Assembly: GCF_002929535.1 (NCBI RefSeq)
Contig: NZ_PJJO01000058.1
Location: 186,001-250,000 of the forward strand
Source of the DNA: Cryobacterium sp. Y11
GTDB lineage: Bacteria > Actinomycetota > Actinomycetes > Actinomycetales > Microbacteriaceae
Direction of reading: 5' to 3'
Length of the DNA stretch: 64,000 nt
The first letter of the stretch is position 1; each line of letters opens with the position of its first letter. Below the pieces are notes generated by a model. The model did not search any database. It had not been told where the DNA came from and was given only the letters and a program-made list of their open reading frames with translations. This document shows positions 17,504 to 26,653 of the stretch, in pieces. Made by a program: the position numbers and the translations under genes.

Positions 17504-18733
17504 CTAGACCTGGTCGAGGGGGATCGATTCGTCGGCGAGCCGGGCTGGATCAACCGGTTCACCCCGGCGAATGAGCGCTTGCACGGCGTCGTTGACGTCC
17601 CAGACGTTCACGTTCATGCCGGCGACGACCCGGCCGGCGTTCAGCCAGAACACGATGAATTCGCGGGCCTCTCGGTTGCCCCGGTAGACCAGATCGGCAT
17701 TGCTGGTCAGCGGGCCGAAGCCGGAGTACTCCATGCCCACGTCGAACTGGTCGCTGTAAAAATACGGGATGGTGTCGAACGACACGCTCTGGCCGAGCAT
17801 CGCCCTGGCGGCGACCGGGCCACCGTTGAGTGCATTCGCCCAGTGCTCGCTGCGCAGGCGCATGCCGGCAAGCGGATGCTCGGCGTTGGCCACATCGCCC
17901 GCCGCAAAGACGTGGGGGTCGCTTGTGCACAGGCTCGCGTCGACCAGAATTCCATTGTCGACCGCGAGCCCCGCTTTCTGGGCCAGTTCGACGTTGGGCA
18001 CAGCGCCGATGCCCACCAAGACGAGGTCAGCCGGCACGGTTTCGCCGCCGGCCAGGAGGACCCCGGTGACCCGGCCATCCGTTCCAACCAGGCTGTCAAC
18101 GACGACGGATCGGCGGATGATCACGCCGTTTGCTTCGTGTAGGGTCGCGAACATATTGCCAAGCTCGGTGCCGAGCGCTGCCGCGAGTGGTACCGGGCCG
18201 CGTTCGAGGATGGTGACCTCGTTGCCGAGGGTGCGCGCCGTCGCCGCCACTTCCATGCCGATCCAGCCGGACCCCACGACGACGAGTCGTGTGCCGCCGT
18301 CGGTCAGCAGCGCATGGAGCTGGTCGGAGTGGTCGAGGGTGCGCAGATAATGCACGCCGCCGAGAGAGGCTCCCGGCAGGGTCAGCCGGCGCGGCCGGGA
18401 ACCGGTGGCCAGCAGCAGCCGGTCATAGCTCATCTGCGCGCCGTCATCGGTGCTGAGTAGATGAGTGCCGAGGTCGAGACCGACAGCGCGGGTACCGGGG
18501 TGAAACTGCACCCCATGGTCGGGGTACCAGCTCTCACTCTGCACAAAGATGGAGTCGCGCTCGGCCGTGCCAGCGAGGTAATCCTTCGACAGCGGCGGCC
18601 GAATGTACGGACGATGCTCCTCGGCGCCGATCAGGTGGATATCCCCGTCAAAGCCCTCCTCGCGCAGCGCACGGGCCGCGCTCGCCCCCGCGAGGGACGC
18701 CCCGACGATCACAAAATTCTGCTGGCCGGCCAT
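17504..18733 (-). CDS. FAD-dependent NAD(P)H oxidoreductase (ferredoxin/rubredoxin reductase type)
   Basis: A 409-residue flavoprotein. The N-terminal FAD motif is VIVGASLAGASAA (Ala/Ser variant of GxGxxG), and the NAD(P)H motif is VVVGSGWIGMEVA. The second FAD motif HVFAAGDVANAEH is present. A C-terminal reductase domain of about 85 residues is typical of BenD/rubredoxin-reductase-like enzymes. ATG 18733 has AGGAAGGA 7 nt upstream, and a TACAGT box lies at 18769-18764. Its place between narGHJI and narK suggests electron supply to a nitrate or nitrite reductase, but no partner ferredoxin is visible here. Confidence 0.9.
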   Translation of the reverse strand: MAGQQNFVIVGASLAGASAARALREEGFDGDIHLIGAEEHRPYIRPPLSKDYLAGTAERDSIFVQSESWYPDHGVQFHPGTRAVGLDLGTHLLSTDDGAQMSYDRLLLATGSRPRRLTLPGASLGGVHYLRTLDHSDQLHALLTDGGTRLVVVGSGWIGMEVAATARTLGNEVTILERGPVPLAAALGTELGNMFATLHEANGVIIRRSVVVDSLVGTDGRVTGVLLAGGETVPADLVLVGIGAVPNVELAQKAGLAVDNGILVDASLCTSDPHVFAAGDVANAEHPLAGMRLRSEHWANALNGGPVAARAMLGQSVSFDTIPYFYSDQFDVGMEYSGFGPLTSNADLVYRGNREAREFIVFWLNAGRVVAGMNVNVWDVNDAVQALIRRGEPVDPARLADESIPLDQV

Positions 18734-18738
18734 GTCGT

Positions 18739-19063
18739 GGTCCTTCCTGAGGGGTGTGCTCCGACTGTACGTGGGTTTGCCTGATTGGGCGAGGTGCCTC
18801 TTCGGGGGCGCGAAGCGGCGCGGCGTGGAACGCTGGTGCTCGCAGGCATCCGCTCGGCGCACCATTGCACTGCGGACCGCTGGCGTCAACGGCGGCTGTC
18901 TGCGGAGCTTGATCATTTCCGTTGGTCGAGCTCGCCGGGACCGCCATGGACGGACGCTGGCTGGTCTGCCGAGCCGGGCCGCACCGTGAGCGGGCTGGGT
19001 AGCGGGCTGCTTGTGGTGCGGCGGGGCGGCATCCGCTTGAGAGAGGATGCCCAGCTCAAGCTC
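18739..19063. other. Intergenic region without a recognisable gene
   Basis: About 325 bp between the oxidoreductase and the zinc-ribbon gene. Apart from the TACAGT promoter box of the oxidoreductase near 18764 I see no convincing reading frame, RNA or repeat. The open frames crossing it have biased Arg/Pro/Ala composition and no family resemblance. Confidence 0.5.
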
Positions 19064-19207
19064 TCAGGACGGCGAGACCACGGTGTCGCAGCGCCAGCAA
19101 CGCTGGGGCAGTTCGCCGGGAACGAAGGCGCCGCATTCCGGGCAGACCTGTTCAAGCCAGCAGGCCGGGTCGCCGCCGCTCGATTCGTTGTCGCCGCGTG
19201 TGGTCAT
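19064..19207 (-). CDS. 47-residue double zinc-knuckle protein
   Basis: A very short gene, ATG 19207 to TGA. The product begins MTTRGDNESSGGDP and contains ACWLEQVCPECGAF, then a second knuckle CWRCD. The two CxxC pairs would bind one zinc ion as a zinc ribbon. The DPACW...VCPECG pattern is one I associate with small conserved actinobacterial proteins of unknown role. It sits on the same strand downstream of narK, beyond the narK terminator, so it may have its own promoter. No clear ribosome-binding site is visible. Function unknown. Confidence 0.65.
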   Translation of the reverse strand: MTTRGDNESSGGDPACWLEQVCPECGAFVPGELPQRCWRCDTVVSPS

Positions 19208-19233
19208 GGGTTTCAGTATGACCCCGGCCACGG

Positions 19234-19273
19234 AAAAACCCGAAGCCCCCGCTGGAGGAGTAGGGGCTTCGGG
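19234..19273 (-). terminator. Intrinsic terminator of narK
   Basis: Perfect 11-bp stem, CCCGAAGCCCC (19239-19249) with GGGGCTTCGGG (19263-19273), 13-nt loop, and TTTTT on the minus strand directly after the stem. It lies 15 bp beyond the narK stop. Confidence 0.85.
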
Positions 19274-19288
19274 TGGCAGGAGGGAGCG

Positions 19289-20614
19289 TCAGCTCGGGTT
19301 GGGCGCGCCGGGACGGGCGTAGTAAAACCAGGCCAAGCCCGTGCAGAGCACGCAGAACATGGCGCAGCCGATGAAGAAGGTGGTCGGGCTCATTGTTGTG
19401 AGCGCCATGCCCACGATGAACGGGCCGAAGGCGGCGATCGCGGCGGTCCAGCCGATCGCTCCGCCGGCCTGGCGCTTTGGAAAGATCATCGGCATCTGCT
19501 TGAACGTTCCGGCGTTGGCCAGGCCAGAGAAGAAGAAGATGATGAGCATGCCGGTCAGAAAACCATAGAATTCGTCCACGCTGGTCGGGGTGAGAAAGAA
19601 CGCCGTGATGGTGGTACCAACGGCCATGCCCGCGCCGCCGATGAAGGTGAAGATGGCGCCGCCGAACCGGTCGCAGAGTGGGCCAGAGGCCGCACGCACC
19701 AGGGCTCCGACGACGGGGCCGATAAAGGCGAAGGCGAGCGGATTAGGCGCATCGGGAAAGTCGCCGTAGACGTTGAGAATGATCAGGCCCATTTGCGCGG
19801 CCAGGCCGCTGAACGCGCCGAAGCTCATCAGGTAGATCAGCGTCATGATCCAGGTGTGCTTGACCTTGAAGATGTCCAGCTGCTGCCGAAAATTAGCCTT
19901 GATCGGCACCCGCTTCAGAAACAGGAGGGCGAGGATGACGGCCAGAAGCACCCACGGCACGAGCACGAGCCCGCCGTTATGTAGCCAGACGAGTTCGCCG
20001 TTTGCATCGCTTTTCGGGGTGAGCACCGCGGTGCCGAGTAGACCGAATCCGACGACCCAAGGAGTGAGCAGCTGAATGAGACCGATACCGAAGTTGCCCA
20101 GGCCTGCCTGCAAGCCCAGCGCAGTGCCGGCCAGGCGCTTGGGGAAGAAATAGCTGGTCGACGCCATGAAACCCGAGAAACTGCCGCCGCCGATGCCGGC
20201 CGCGAAGGAGAGTGCGAGCAGCACCCAGTACGGCGTCGAGGTGTCGCGGGCTACCAGTGTCCAGCCGATCATCGGCAGAAGCAGCAGCGCGCTGGAGAGC
20301 GCGACGAGAATGCGGGTGCCGAGAATCGGCGGCAAGAACATGAACACGAGCCGCAGAAGACCAGCAGCCAAACCGGGCAGAGCAACGAGCCAGTAGAGCT
20401 GGCCGGTGCTGAGGTCGAAGCCGATGTCGTTGAGGCGGGGAGCGATCGCGCTGACCAGGTACCAGGCCGCGAAACCGAGGGTCATGCTGAACGTGGTGAT
20501 CCACAGGGTGCGCCAGGCGAGGCGCGAGTCCCAGGTTTCTTCGTTTTCTGGATCCCAGTTGGAAAGATCCGGCTTCAGCGTGGACGTGACGCGTGGTGGT
20601 GAGACGGTTGACAT
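19289..20614 (-). CDS. narK: NarK-family nitrate/nitrite transporter
   Basis: A 441-residue MFS transporter with 12 predicted helices. Both nitrate-signature regions are present: GIGGGSFSGFMASTSYFFPK after helix 4, and the glycine-rich SGLANAGTFKQMPMIFPKRQ in the second half. It imports nitrate or exchanges it for nitrite. The start ATG 20614 has GAGGAAGA 3-10 nt upstream. It is transcribed away from moaB across about 160 bp. Placed next to narGHJI it most likely serves nitrate respiration rather than assimilation; no assimilatory reductase is present in the window. Confidence 0.95.
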   Translation of the reverse strand: MSTVSPPRVTSTLKPDLSNWDPENEETWDSRLAWRTLWITTFSMTLGFAAWYLVSAIAPRLNDIGFDLSTGQLYWLVALPGLAAGLLRLVFMFLPPILGTRILVALSSALLLLPMIGWTLVARDTSTPYWVLLALSFAAGIGGGSFSGFMASTSYFFPKRLAGTALGLQAGLGNFGIGLIQLLTPWVVGFGLLGTAVLTPKSDANGELVWLHNGGLVLVPWVLLAVILALLFLKRVPIKANFRQQLDIFKVKHTWIMTLIYLMSFGAFSGLAAQMGLIILNVYGDFPDAPNPLAFAFIGPVVGALVRAASGPLCDRFGGAIFTFIGGAGMAVGTTITAFFLTPTSVDEFYGFLTGMLIIFFFSGLANAGTFKQMPMIFPKRQAGGAIGWTAAIAAFGPFIVGMALTTMSPTTFFIGCAMFCVLCTGLAWFYYARPGAPNPS

Positions 20615-20765
20615 GGTCTTCCTCGGGCAGTTTGATCGGGCAGATGGCCCGCTTGATACTTAGCTTGTTCGTTTGCCGCCGTGGGTGCATAGCGCAAACA
20701 CCGTGAAAAATGATTCCGAGAAAAGCGGATGCCGGCGCGCTGGCTGAGAGCGTCGCGCGTCGCGG

Positions 20766-20771
20766 TACTGT
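20766..20771 (+). promoter_or_regulatory. Leaderless -10 box of moaB
   Basis: TACTGT is followed by 6 nt and the GTG start at 20778, which supports this start codon and leaderless translation. Confidence 0.6.
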
Positions 20772-20777
20772 GGAACG

Positions 20778-21293
20778 GTGAAAACTCAGCTCAAACTTGG
20801 GGCCGAACTTGGGGCCGTCGTGATCACCGTGTCTGATCGCTGCTCGCGTGGCGAACGCGAGGATCGATCGGGGCCGGCCACAGTGGATGCGCTCGGCGCT
20901 GTTGGCATTCCGTGCGGGGCGCCGCGGGTAGTGCCCGACGGCATCGAGAGCGTTGCCGGTGCCATCGCCGCCGCGCTCGGCGACGGCGCCCGCCTCGTCG
21001 TGACGACCGGCGGTACCGGTGTATCGGCGCGAGACCTGACGCCGGAGGGCACGGCAACGGTGCTGCACACGATTCTGCCGGGCATTTCCGAGCGGATGCG
21101 CGCCATCAGCGTCGCGACGATCCCCACCGCCGCTCTCGCGCGCGGCCTCGCCGGCATCGCCGATTCGGTCGGCAATAACGGCGCCCTGGTCGTGAATCTT
21201 CCCGGTTCGGTCGGCGGGGTGCTGGACGGCGTGGCCATTCTGGCGCCGCTGGTGCGGCACATTATCGATCAGCTCGACGGCGGTGACCACTGA
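20778..21293 (+). CDS. moaB: MoaB/MogA-type molybdopterin adenylyltransferase
   Basis: A 171-residue MoCF-domain protein. TVSDRCSRGEREDRSGP and the nucleotide-binding TTGGTGVSARDLTPEGT are the family motifs, followed by ALARGLAGIADS and LVVNLPGSVGG. It activates molybdopterin by adenylation before molybdenum insertion by MoeA. Leaderless GTG start. The stop overlaps the moaE start (TGATG), so the pair is one operon. Confidence 0.93.
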   Translation: MKTQLKLGAELGAVVITVSDRCSRGEREDRSGPATVDALGAVGIPCGAPRVVPDGIESVAGAIAAALGDGARLVVTTGGTGVSARDLTPEGTATVLHTILPGISERMRAISVATIPTAALARGLAGIADSVGNNGALVVNLPGSVGGVLDGVAILAPLVRHIIDQLDGGDH

Positions 21294-21727
21294 TGGCTGT
21301 GGCTGAGTCGCTCGGGTTTGCCAAAGTCACCGAGTCGCTGCTCAACGTGGCCGAACACGTTTCGGCTGTTTCCGGTGTCTCCCACGGCGCCGTTGTGACG
21401 TTCATCGGGCAGGTGCGCGACCACGATCCCGACGCCGCCGGACGGGTGACCGGCCTCGACTACAGCGCACATCCCGACGCTGGGCGCATTATCGGTGAGA
21501 TTGCCGCGCGGGTGCTGGCGCAGCATCCGCTTGTCGTGTTGGCGGTCAGTCACCGAATCGGACACCTCGACGTTGGCGACCTGGCCTTGGTCGCTGCGGT
21601 AGCGAGCGCCCATCGGGGCGACGCCTTTGCCGCCTGCGAAGCCCTGGTCGAAGCCGTGAAAAAAGAGGTTCCGATCTGGAAGAAGCAGTTTGAGGTCGAC
21701 GGAACCCATTCCTGGGTCGGTCTGTAA
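21293..21727 (+). CDS. moaE: Molybdopterin synthase catalytic (large) subunit
   Basis: A 144-residue MoaE. GAVVTFIGQVRDHD near the N-terminus, SHRIGHLDVGD in the middle and the C-terminal lysine motif KKEVPIWKKQ are characteristic. With MoaD it adds two sulphurs to precursor Z (cPMP) to form molybdopterin. Its partner moaD lies 105 bp away on the opposite strand, an unusual split of the two subunits into convergent operons. Confidence 0.94.
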   Translation: MAVAESLGFAKVTESLLNVAEHVSAVSGVSHGAVVTFIGQVRDHDPDAAGRVTGLDYSAHPDAGRIIGEIAARVLAQHPLVVLAVSHRIGHLDVGDLALVAAVASAHRGDAFAACEALVEAVKKEVPIWKKQFEVDGTHSWVGL

Positions 21728-21832
21728 TGAGTGCCGTTTAGAACTGCGCAGATTTGAACGAAATCGCTGTTTCGCAGGGCTGATTGGGGTCGCTAGGCGA
21801 CGTTCTCCGCAGTTATCCAATGCCCCGCGTAC

Positions 21833-22072
21833 TCAGCCGCCGGCGAAGGGCGGGAGCACGTCGACGGTGTCGGTGGGCGCGAGCGTGACGGCGTCACTGC
21901 TGGCGCGGGTGCCGTTCACGAGAAGCGAGCACAGCCCGAGCACGCGCACGAACTCGCTGCCGTAGCGCTCGCCGAGGTTGGTGCGCAGCTCGCCAATCGT
22001 GCCGGCATCGAGTGTGGCCGTGTCGGCCCCGGCGGTTTCGGCCGCGCCAGCAAAGAATCGCAGGGTGGCCAT
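21833..22072 (-). CDS. moaD: Molybdopterin synthase sulphur carrier (small) subunit
   Basis: A 79-residue ubiquitin-fold protein ending in the invariant Gly-Gly that becomes the thiocarboxylate. LVNGTR...L.PTDTVDVLPPFAGG is the typical MoaD C-terminal half. Last gene of the minus-strand cofactor operon; its start touches the end of the DUF6457 gene. MoeB, encoded at the head of the same operon, is the expected adenylating enzyme. Confidence 0.93.
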   Translation of the reverse strand: MATLRFFAGAAETAGADTATLDAGTIGELRTNLGERYGSEFVRVLGLCSLLVNGTRASSDAVTLAPTDTVDVLPPFAGG

Positions 22073-22344
22073 CAGAGCTTCTCTGGCGCCCAGTCGCGGG
22101 CGAGTTCGCTCGCGACGGCGCAGGCGGCCTCAATGTCGGCGCCGGTTCCGCCGTTTTTCGCGGCGGCGAGACCGATCAGAAAGGTGCTGAGCGGCGCGGC
22201 CGGCCGGGCTACATTGTGGGCAACGTCGCGGGCGACATCGAGCAGGTCGCCGACCGGAACGTCGGCCGGGTCGAGCTGGAGCCGGTCGGCGAGGGCGGTG
22301 AGCCAGTCGTCGAGCGCCTCGGGAGGCAACGGTGCAGAACTCAT
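22072..22344 (-). CDS. DUF6457-like protein
   Basis: A 90-residue helical protein (LPPEALDDWLTALADRLQLD ... DLLDVARDVAHNVARPAAPL). I recognise the pattern as a small actinobacterial family often placed between mobA and moaD genes, named DUF6457 as far as I recall. Its function is unknown; a role in cofactor assembly is inferred only from position. ATG 22344 is preferred over GTG 22353 because GAGGAG would be too close to the latter. It starts 5 bp after mobA. Confidence 0.75.
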   Translation of the reverse strand: MSSAPLPPEALDDWLTALADRLQLDPADVPVGDLLDVARDVAHNVARPAAPLSTFLIGLAAAKNGGTGADIEAACAVASELARDWAPEKL

Positions 22345-22349
22345 GGGGC

Positions 22350-23132
22350 TCACTCCTCGGGTGGGGCTTCGGGGGCAGCGCTCAAACGCGCGGTGCTGCT
22401 CTCAACATCCTGCCACGTGTCGACGTCGACACCGGCTCCGGATTCGTCCAGCACCCCGAGAAGGGTGAGCCCGGCGAGCAGCTGACGCATGCTGGCGCCG
22501 GCGACGTGATCGCCGAGCCGGTCCACGGCGGCTTGCAGAGCGGGAGCGCGGTAGATACCGGCAAGCCACTGGGCGTGGCCGGTGTCGTCGACGAGGTGCA
22601 CGCCGTCAACCGTGGGTGCTGTACCGGTCGCCGCAAGTGTGGGCGTGTCGCAAGCGGATGCCGCAGCGACCAGCAGGTGCGCGGCATCCGCTCCCCAGGG
22701 GAGGTCGCAGGCGAGCACGAGGAGCCAGCTGGCGGGTTCTCGGAGTTTCGGCTGGTCGGTGCCTGCGGTGCCGGATGTGCTGGTGAGGGCGGCTAGGCCG
22801 GCCGCGAGTCCGGCGACCGGGCCGCCGAACGGTGGGTCTTCGAGGGCCCAGATGAGTGCCGACGGCGTCGCGGCCGTGTGGTCATCGGGCGCCGATGACG
22901 TGTGATCGGGTGGGGAGTCGGGTTCGGGAAGCGGCGGCGCGCCAGCGGCGGGCCGCGCTGCGGGCGGGCCGACGACAACGACGCGCCGGGCGAGGGGGCT
23001 GGCATCGAGTACGCGGGAGAGCAGGGTGCGCCCGGCTACCTCGACCGCGGGTTTGAGCGCGCCGCCGAGTCGGCTGCCGCGTCCGCCCGCGAGCACGATC
23101 AGGTCGACGGTGGGGGTGAGGTGTGCGCTCAT
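22350..23132 (-). CDS. mobA: Molybdenum cofactor guanylyltransferase (MobA-like)
   Basis: A 260-residue nucleotidyltransferase. The N-terminal LAGGRGSRLGG-LKP motif binds GTP and the metal-binding CDLPWG is typical of MobA. A Pro/Asp-rich insertion (about residues 60-85) separates the motifs. It attaches GMP to molybdopterin; NarG needs bis-MGD. ATG 23132 aligns with the usual N-terminus, but no good ribosome-binding site is seen. A 147-bp gap containing a dispersed repeat separates it from moaC upstream. Confidence 0.87.
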   Translation of the reverse strand: MSAHLTPTVDLIVLAGGRGSRLGGALKPAVEVAGRTLLSRVLDASPLARRVVVVGPPAARPAAGAPPLPEPDSPPDHTSSAPDDHTAATPSALIWALEDPPFGGPVAGLAAGLAALTSTSGTAGTDQPKLREPASWLLVLACDLPWGADAAHLLVAAASACDTPTLAATGTAPTVDGVHLVDDTGHAQWLAGIYRAPALQAAVDRLGDHVAGASMRQLLAGLTLLGVLDESGAGVDVDTWQDVESSTARLSAAPEAPPEE

Positions 23133-23192
23133 TCGACATGTCCGGGGTGTGAGCGCGCCCAATTTCGTGCCCCGCACGGTTCCGGCCATGAG

Positions 23193-23212
23193 CGCGCCCG
23201 ATAGAGGGGCCC
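23193..23212. repeat. Dispersed GATAGA/GGGCCC repeat, copy C
   Basis: GCGCCCGATAGAGGGGCCCG in the gap between mobA and moaC. It resembles 27914-27940 and 62641-62668, in which a GGGCCC arm, the core CGATAGA and a second GGGCCC arm occur in the same order. Confidence 0.5.
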
Positions 23213-23279
23213 GCTCCGGTAACGGGCGTAGCGGCTACCCGTTTCGGGCGCGGTTATGGTGGTGGGTGGCGGCATCCGC

Positions 23280-23795
23280 TTAGATTTCGGCGCGTAGCCA
23301 GTCGCCGCTTTTGCCGCCGCTCTTGGCGAGCAGTCGCACGTTCTCGATCGTGACGGATTTGTCGAGGCCCTTGACCATGTCGACGACGGCGAGGGCGGCG
23401 ACCGAGACGGCGGTGAATGCCTCCATCTCGACGCCGGTGCGGTCGGCGGTGCGCACGGTCGCCGTGATGCTGACGCCGTCATCCTCGACCGTGAGGTCGA
23501 CGACGGCTCCGTGCACGCCGATCACGTGGGCCAGGGGGAGCAAGTCGGCGGTCTTCTTAGCGCCCTGAATTCCGGCGATGCGAGCCACAGCGAGCACATC
23601 GCCCTTGGGAGCTGTGCCATCGCGCAGGGCCGCGATGACCCTGGCGCCGCAGCGCACGAAACCCGCAGCGGTGGCGCTGCGCACGGTTGGAAATTTATTG
23701 GTGACGTCGACCATGCGGGCCTGTCCGGCCGAGTCGAGGTGGGTGAAGAGCTGGGCGGGCACGGTCGCGCCGGGAGTGTCGGTGGTGGGCGTCAT
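23280..23795 (-). CDS. moaC: Cyclic pyranopterin monophosphate synthase
   Basis: A 171-residue MoaC that makes cPMP from the MoaA product. Family motifs seen are [47 protein letters not shown] and [20 protein letters not shown], which supply the active-site residues. Its ATG overlaps the moeA stop. The partner radical SAM enzyme MoaA is not encoded in this window. Confidence 0.95.
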   Translation of the reverse strand: MTPTTDTPGATVPAQLFTHLDSAGQARMVDVTNKFPTVRSATAAGFVRCGARVIAALRDGTAPKGDVLAVARIAGIQGAKKTADLLPLAHVIGVHGAVVDLTVEDDGVSITATVRTADRTGVEMEAFTAVSVAALAVVDMVKGLDKSVTIENVRLLAKSGGKSGDWLRAEI

Positions 23796-25138
23796 GATGT
23801 AAGCATGACAGTGATCAGGTCGCCGCCGCGAATGTGAGTCGTGTCCTCGGGCACGATGGCAAGACCAGTGGCCTGCGCCAGGCCGGCGACGAGGTGCGAA
23901 CCCGAACCCCCTCGGGAGGCCGGGCGTGCCTCGAGGTGGGTGCCGTCGGCCTGGGCGCCGTGCGTGACTAGGACAGGCATGTACTGGGCACGTCCTGGAG
24001 GCGACGTCCAGCCGTCGACGACCGTTGCCGTGACGGTGCGGCGCTGCACGGTCGGTTGACCGAGCAGCCGGCGCAGCGCTGGCCGCACGAACACCTCGAA
24101 CGACACGTAGGCGCTGACCGGGTTGCCGGGCAGGGCGAAGATCAGCGGTCCGGGCGCTTTATCGGTCGCGGGCCAGCGTCCGAACCCCTGGGGCTTACCG
24201 GGCTGCATCTTGACCGGTCCGAAGTGCACCGTGCCGAGCGGTTGCAGCACGGCTTTGACGACGTCGTACGCTCCGACGCTGACACCACCGGAGAGCACGA
24301 TCACGTCGACCGTGCCGGCCAGGTCGGTGAGTACCGCGTGCAGGGCATCGTCGTCGTCGGGCACTGCGCCGACTCGAATGACAACACCGCCGGCCTCGGC
24401 GACGGCCGCAGCGAGCAGAAAGGAGTTGGAGTCGGGAATCTGACCGCGCCGGGTCGGGCTGCCCGGGGTGACGAGTTCGCTTCCGGTGGAGATCACAGCG
24501 ACGCGCGGCGCCGGGTGCACGAGCACCGAACTGGTTCCGGCGCTCGCCGCTGCGGCGACCCTGGTGGGCCAGAGCACGCTGCCGGCGCTCAGTACTCGGT
24601 CGCCAGCGTGGGCGTCTTCGCCGGCGCGGCGCACGTGCGCCGCGGCTTTGGGGGCCCGCACAATGGTGACCCTCTCGGTGCCCTGATCGGTATCTTCGAT
24701 CGGAACGATGGCATCCGCGCCGTCGGGAATGGGCGCGCCCGTCATGATGCGCGCAACCTGCCCCGGCACCAGGTGTGGATTCTCGGCCGTACCGGCGGCG
24801 AGGTCGGCAACGACGGGCAACGTGATTGGGTTCTCGGCCGAGGCATCGAGCAGGTCCGCGCGGATCACGGCGTAGCCGTCCATCGCGGAGTTGTCGAAGG
24901 GAGGAGTGTCTGTCGCGGTCAGCACGTCCTCGGCGAGCACGAGGCCGCGCGCAGCGTCGAGCGACACCCGCACCGGAGGCAGCGGGGCTACGGACCCCAG
25001 CACGATCGCGAGCTGCTCGGTAACGGTGCGAGCGGATGCGGCGGGCGCGCAGGCATCCGCTCCGCCGGTGTGCGTGTGGTCGCGGCGCGAGTCTTCGCCG
25101 TCGGGAGTGGCCGCGCCGGGCTGAGGGGCGGTGGTCAT
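23792..25138 (-). CDS. moeA: Molybdopterin molybdenumtransferase
   Basis: A 448-residue MoeA that inserts molybdate into adenylated molybdopterin. Visible motifs are [34 protein letters not shown], the MoCF-domain segment [26 protein letters not shown] and [17 protein letters not shown]. The first 35 residues are an acidic, Thr/Asp/His-rich extension not needed for the fold. It begins 3 bp after moeB and overlaps moaC by 4 nt. Confidence 0.95.
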   Translation of the reverse strand: MTTAPQPGAATPDGEDSRRDHTHTGGADACAPAASARTVTEQLAIVLGSVAPLPPVRVSLDAARGLVLAEDVLTATDTPPFDNSAMDGYAVIRADLLDASAENPITLPVVADLAAGTAENPHLVPGQVARIMTGAPIPDGADAIVPIEDTDQGTERVTIVRAPKAAAHVRRAGEDAHAGDRVLSAGSVLWPTRVAAAASAGTSSVLVHPAPRVAVISTGSELVTPGSPTRRGQIPDSNSFLLAAAVAEAGGVVIRVGAVPDDDDALHAVLTDLAGTVDVIVLSGGVSVGAYDVVKAVLQPLGTVHFGPVKMQPGKPQGFGRWPATDKAPGPLIFALPGNPVSAYVSFEVFVRPALRRLLGQPTVQRRTVTATVVDGWTSPPGRAQYMPVLVTHGAQADGTHLEARPASRGGSGSHLVAGLAQATGLAIVPEDTTHIRGGDLITVMLTS

Positions 25139-25141
25139 CGG

Positions 25142-26455
25142 CTAGGCGAGGCTGTCGGGGTTGCTCGTGCTGCCGGCGTCGTCCAGCGCCGATGCGTGCC
25201 GGCCGGTCTGGGTCGGCTCAAGGGCTGGCTCGAGGGTCGGATCGAGTGATGGCCATCGGCTGCCGATTCCGGGCGCGCGTCCGGCCGTGACGAGGTCGTC
25301 CCAGGCTAGGATTCCGCCGGTGAGCACGGAGACATCGGTGTAACCGGCCTCGTGTAGGGCAGCAGCGGCGCGGGCGGCGCGGCCGCCGGCGTGGCAGTGC
25401 ACGATGAGCGGGGTATCGCTTGGCAGCGCGGCGCGGCCACGATCGGAGAGCACCCCGTCGGTCAGCAATTCGCCCAGCGGCAGCAGTTGGGCATCCGGAA
25501 TCGAACTCTCGGCGTGCTCGCTCGGCTCACGAACGTCGACGACGAGAAAGTTGTCGGTTCCGGCGCGCTGAGCATCGAGGCGATCGACGAGGTCGGCGCT
25601 GGAGACCTCTGCGGCGCTCGTTGTTGCAGCCTGCGCGAGCTCGGCGGCAATTTCGGCGCTGCTCGGCTCGGCAGCAATGCCCGTTCCAAGCAGCGGAATC
25701 TCGCTGAACCGGCCAGACAGTGCGTCGATTACGAGCACGCGTCCGATCAGCGGGGTACCGATTCCGGTGATGAGCTTGATGGTTTCGGTCGCCATAAGCG
25801 ACCCGATCTGGCCGCACAGCGCGCCGAGCACACCGGCGTCGGCACAGTTGGGCACCTCTCCGTCGGCCGGCGGCGTCGGAAACAAATCGCGCAGGTGCAC
25901 GCCTGTGACGCCCGAGCCGGCCGGCGGTGTCGCCCAGAACACGGACAACTGAGCGTCGAAGCGCAAAACGGATGCCCATACCAGTGGCAGCCCGAGCCGC
26001 GCGCAGGTGTCATTCACGAGGAACCTGGTCGGAAAGTTGTCGGTGCCATCGATGACCACGTCATAGCCGCTGATAATCTCGGCAGCGTTTGCCGCGACCA
26101 ACCGTTCGGCGTGGCGCACGACGGTGGTTTCCGGGGCAATTTCGGCGATGCGCTCGGCGGCGCTGTCTACCTTGGGGCGGCCGACATCCGCTTGGCCGTG
26201 GGCAATCTGCCGTTGGAGGTTGCTCGGTTCGACGTCGTCACCGTCGACGATTCCAATGGTTCCGACGCCGGCTGCCGCCAAATACAGCAGCGCGGGGGAG
26301 CCGAGTCCGCCGGCGCCGAGCACGAGCACCCGGGCGTTGGCCAGGCGGCGCTGGCCGATTTCATTGAGTTGGGGGAGGCGGCGCTGGCGAGCGGTACGCA
26401 CGGATTCGGACGCACTGAGCCGATCAACGGGTTCAACAAGGGGAGGAATTGCCAT
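25142..26455 (-). CDS. moeB: MoeB/MoeZ-type adenylyltransferase with rhodanese domain
   Basis: A 437-residue fusion. The E1-like domain (residues 20-270) has the ATP-binding VLVLGAGGLGSPALLYLAAAGVG, DGDDVEPSNLQRQ and the cysteine in NCADAGVLGALCG. The C-terminal rhodanese domain has the active-site loop HCHAGGRAAR. It activates MoaD (and perhaps other sulphur carriers) by adenylation and thiocarboxylation. The zinc CxxC pairs of E. coli MoeB are not obvious. First gene of the operon, with a leaderless promoter (TAGCCT at 26467-26462, 6 nt before ATG 26455). Confidence 0.93.
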   Translation of the reverse strand: MAIPPLVEPVDRLSASESVRTARQRRLPQLNEIGQRRLANARVLVLGAGGLGSPALLYLAAAGVGTIGIVDGDDVEPSNLQRQIAHGQADVGRPKVDSAAERIAEIAPETTVVRHAERLVAANAAEIISGYDVVIDGTDNFPTRFLVNDTCARLGLPLVWASVLRFDAQLSVFWATPPAGSGVTGVHLRDLFPTPPADGEVPNCADAGVLGALCGQIGSLMATETIKLITGIGTPLIGRVLVIDALSGRFSEIPLLGTGIAAEPSSAEIAAELAQAATTSAAEVSSADLVDRLDAQRAGTDNFLVVDVREPSEHAESSIPDAQLLPLGELLTDGVLSDRGRAALPSDTPLIVHCHAGGRAARAAAALHEAGYTDVSVLTGGILAWDDLVTAGRAPGIGSRWPSLDPTLEPALEPTQTGRHASALDDAGSTSNPDSLA

Positions 26456-26653
26456 GGCTTAAGGCTAGGCGCTTCGAAGCCCCGCGGCCACCGATGTGAC
26501 GCTGGGCCCTGCCGCGTCGGCCGCCGCCGTGGCTAAATCAAAAAATCCGCTGACAATGTGCCCAGAACGGCCCTACATCGGCCGTCGCCACCCGGATTGC
26601 CTGAATTCGCCACGGGCAGCTATGGGGATAGTTCGACCGGCGGCGGCATAAAT

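Noticed and set aside
18785-19984. 399-codon plus-strand frame across the zinc-ribbon gene, the narK terminator and the narK 3' half
   Set aside because: It runs through a strong minus-strand terminator and antisense to narK, with charged low-complexity translation and no family resemblance.
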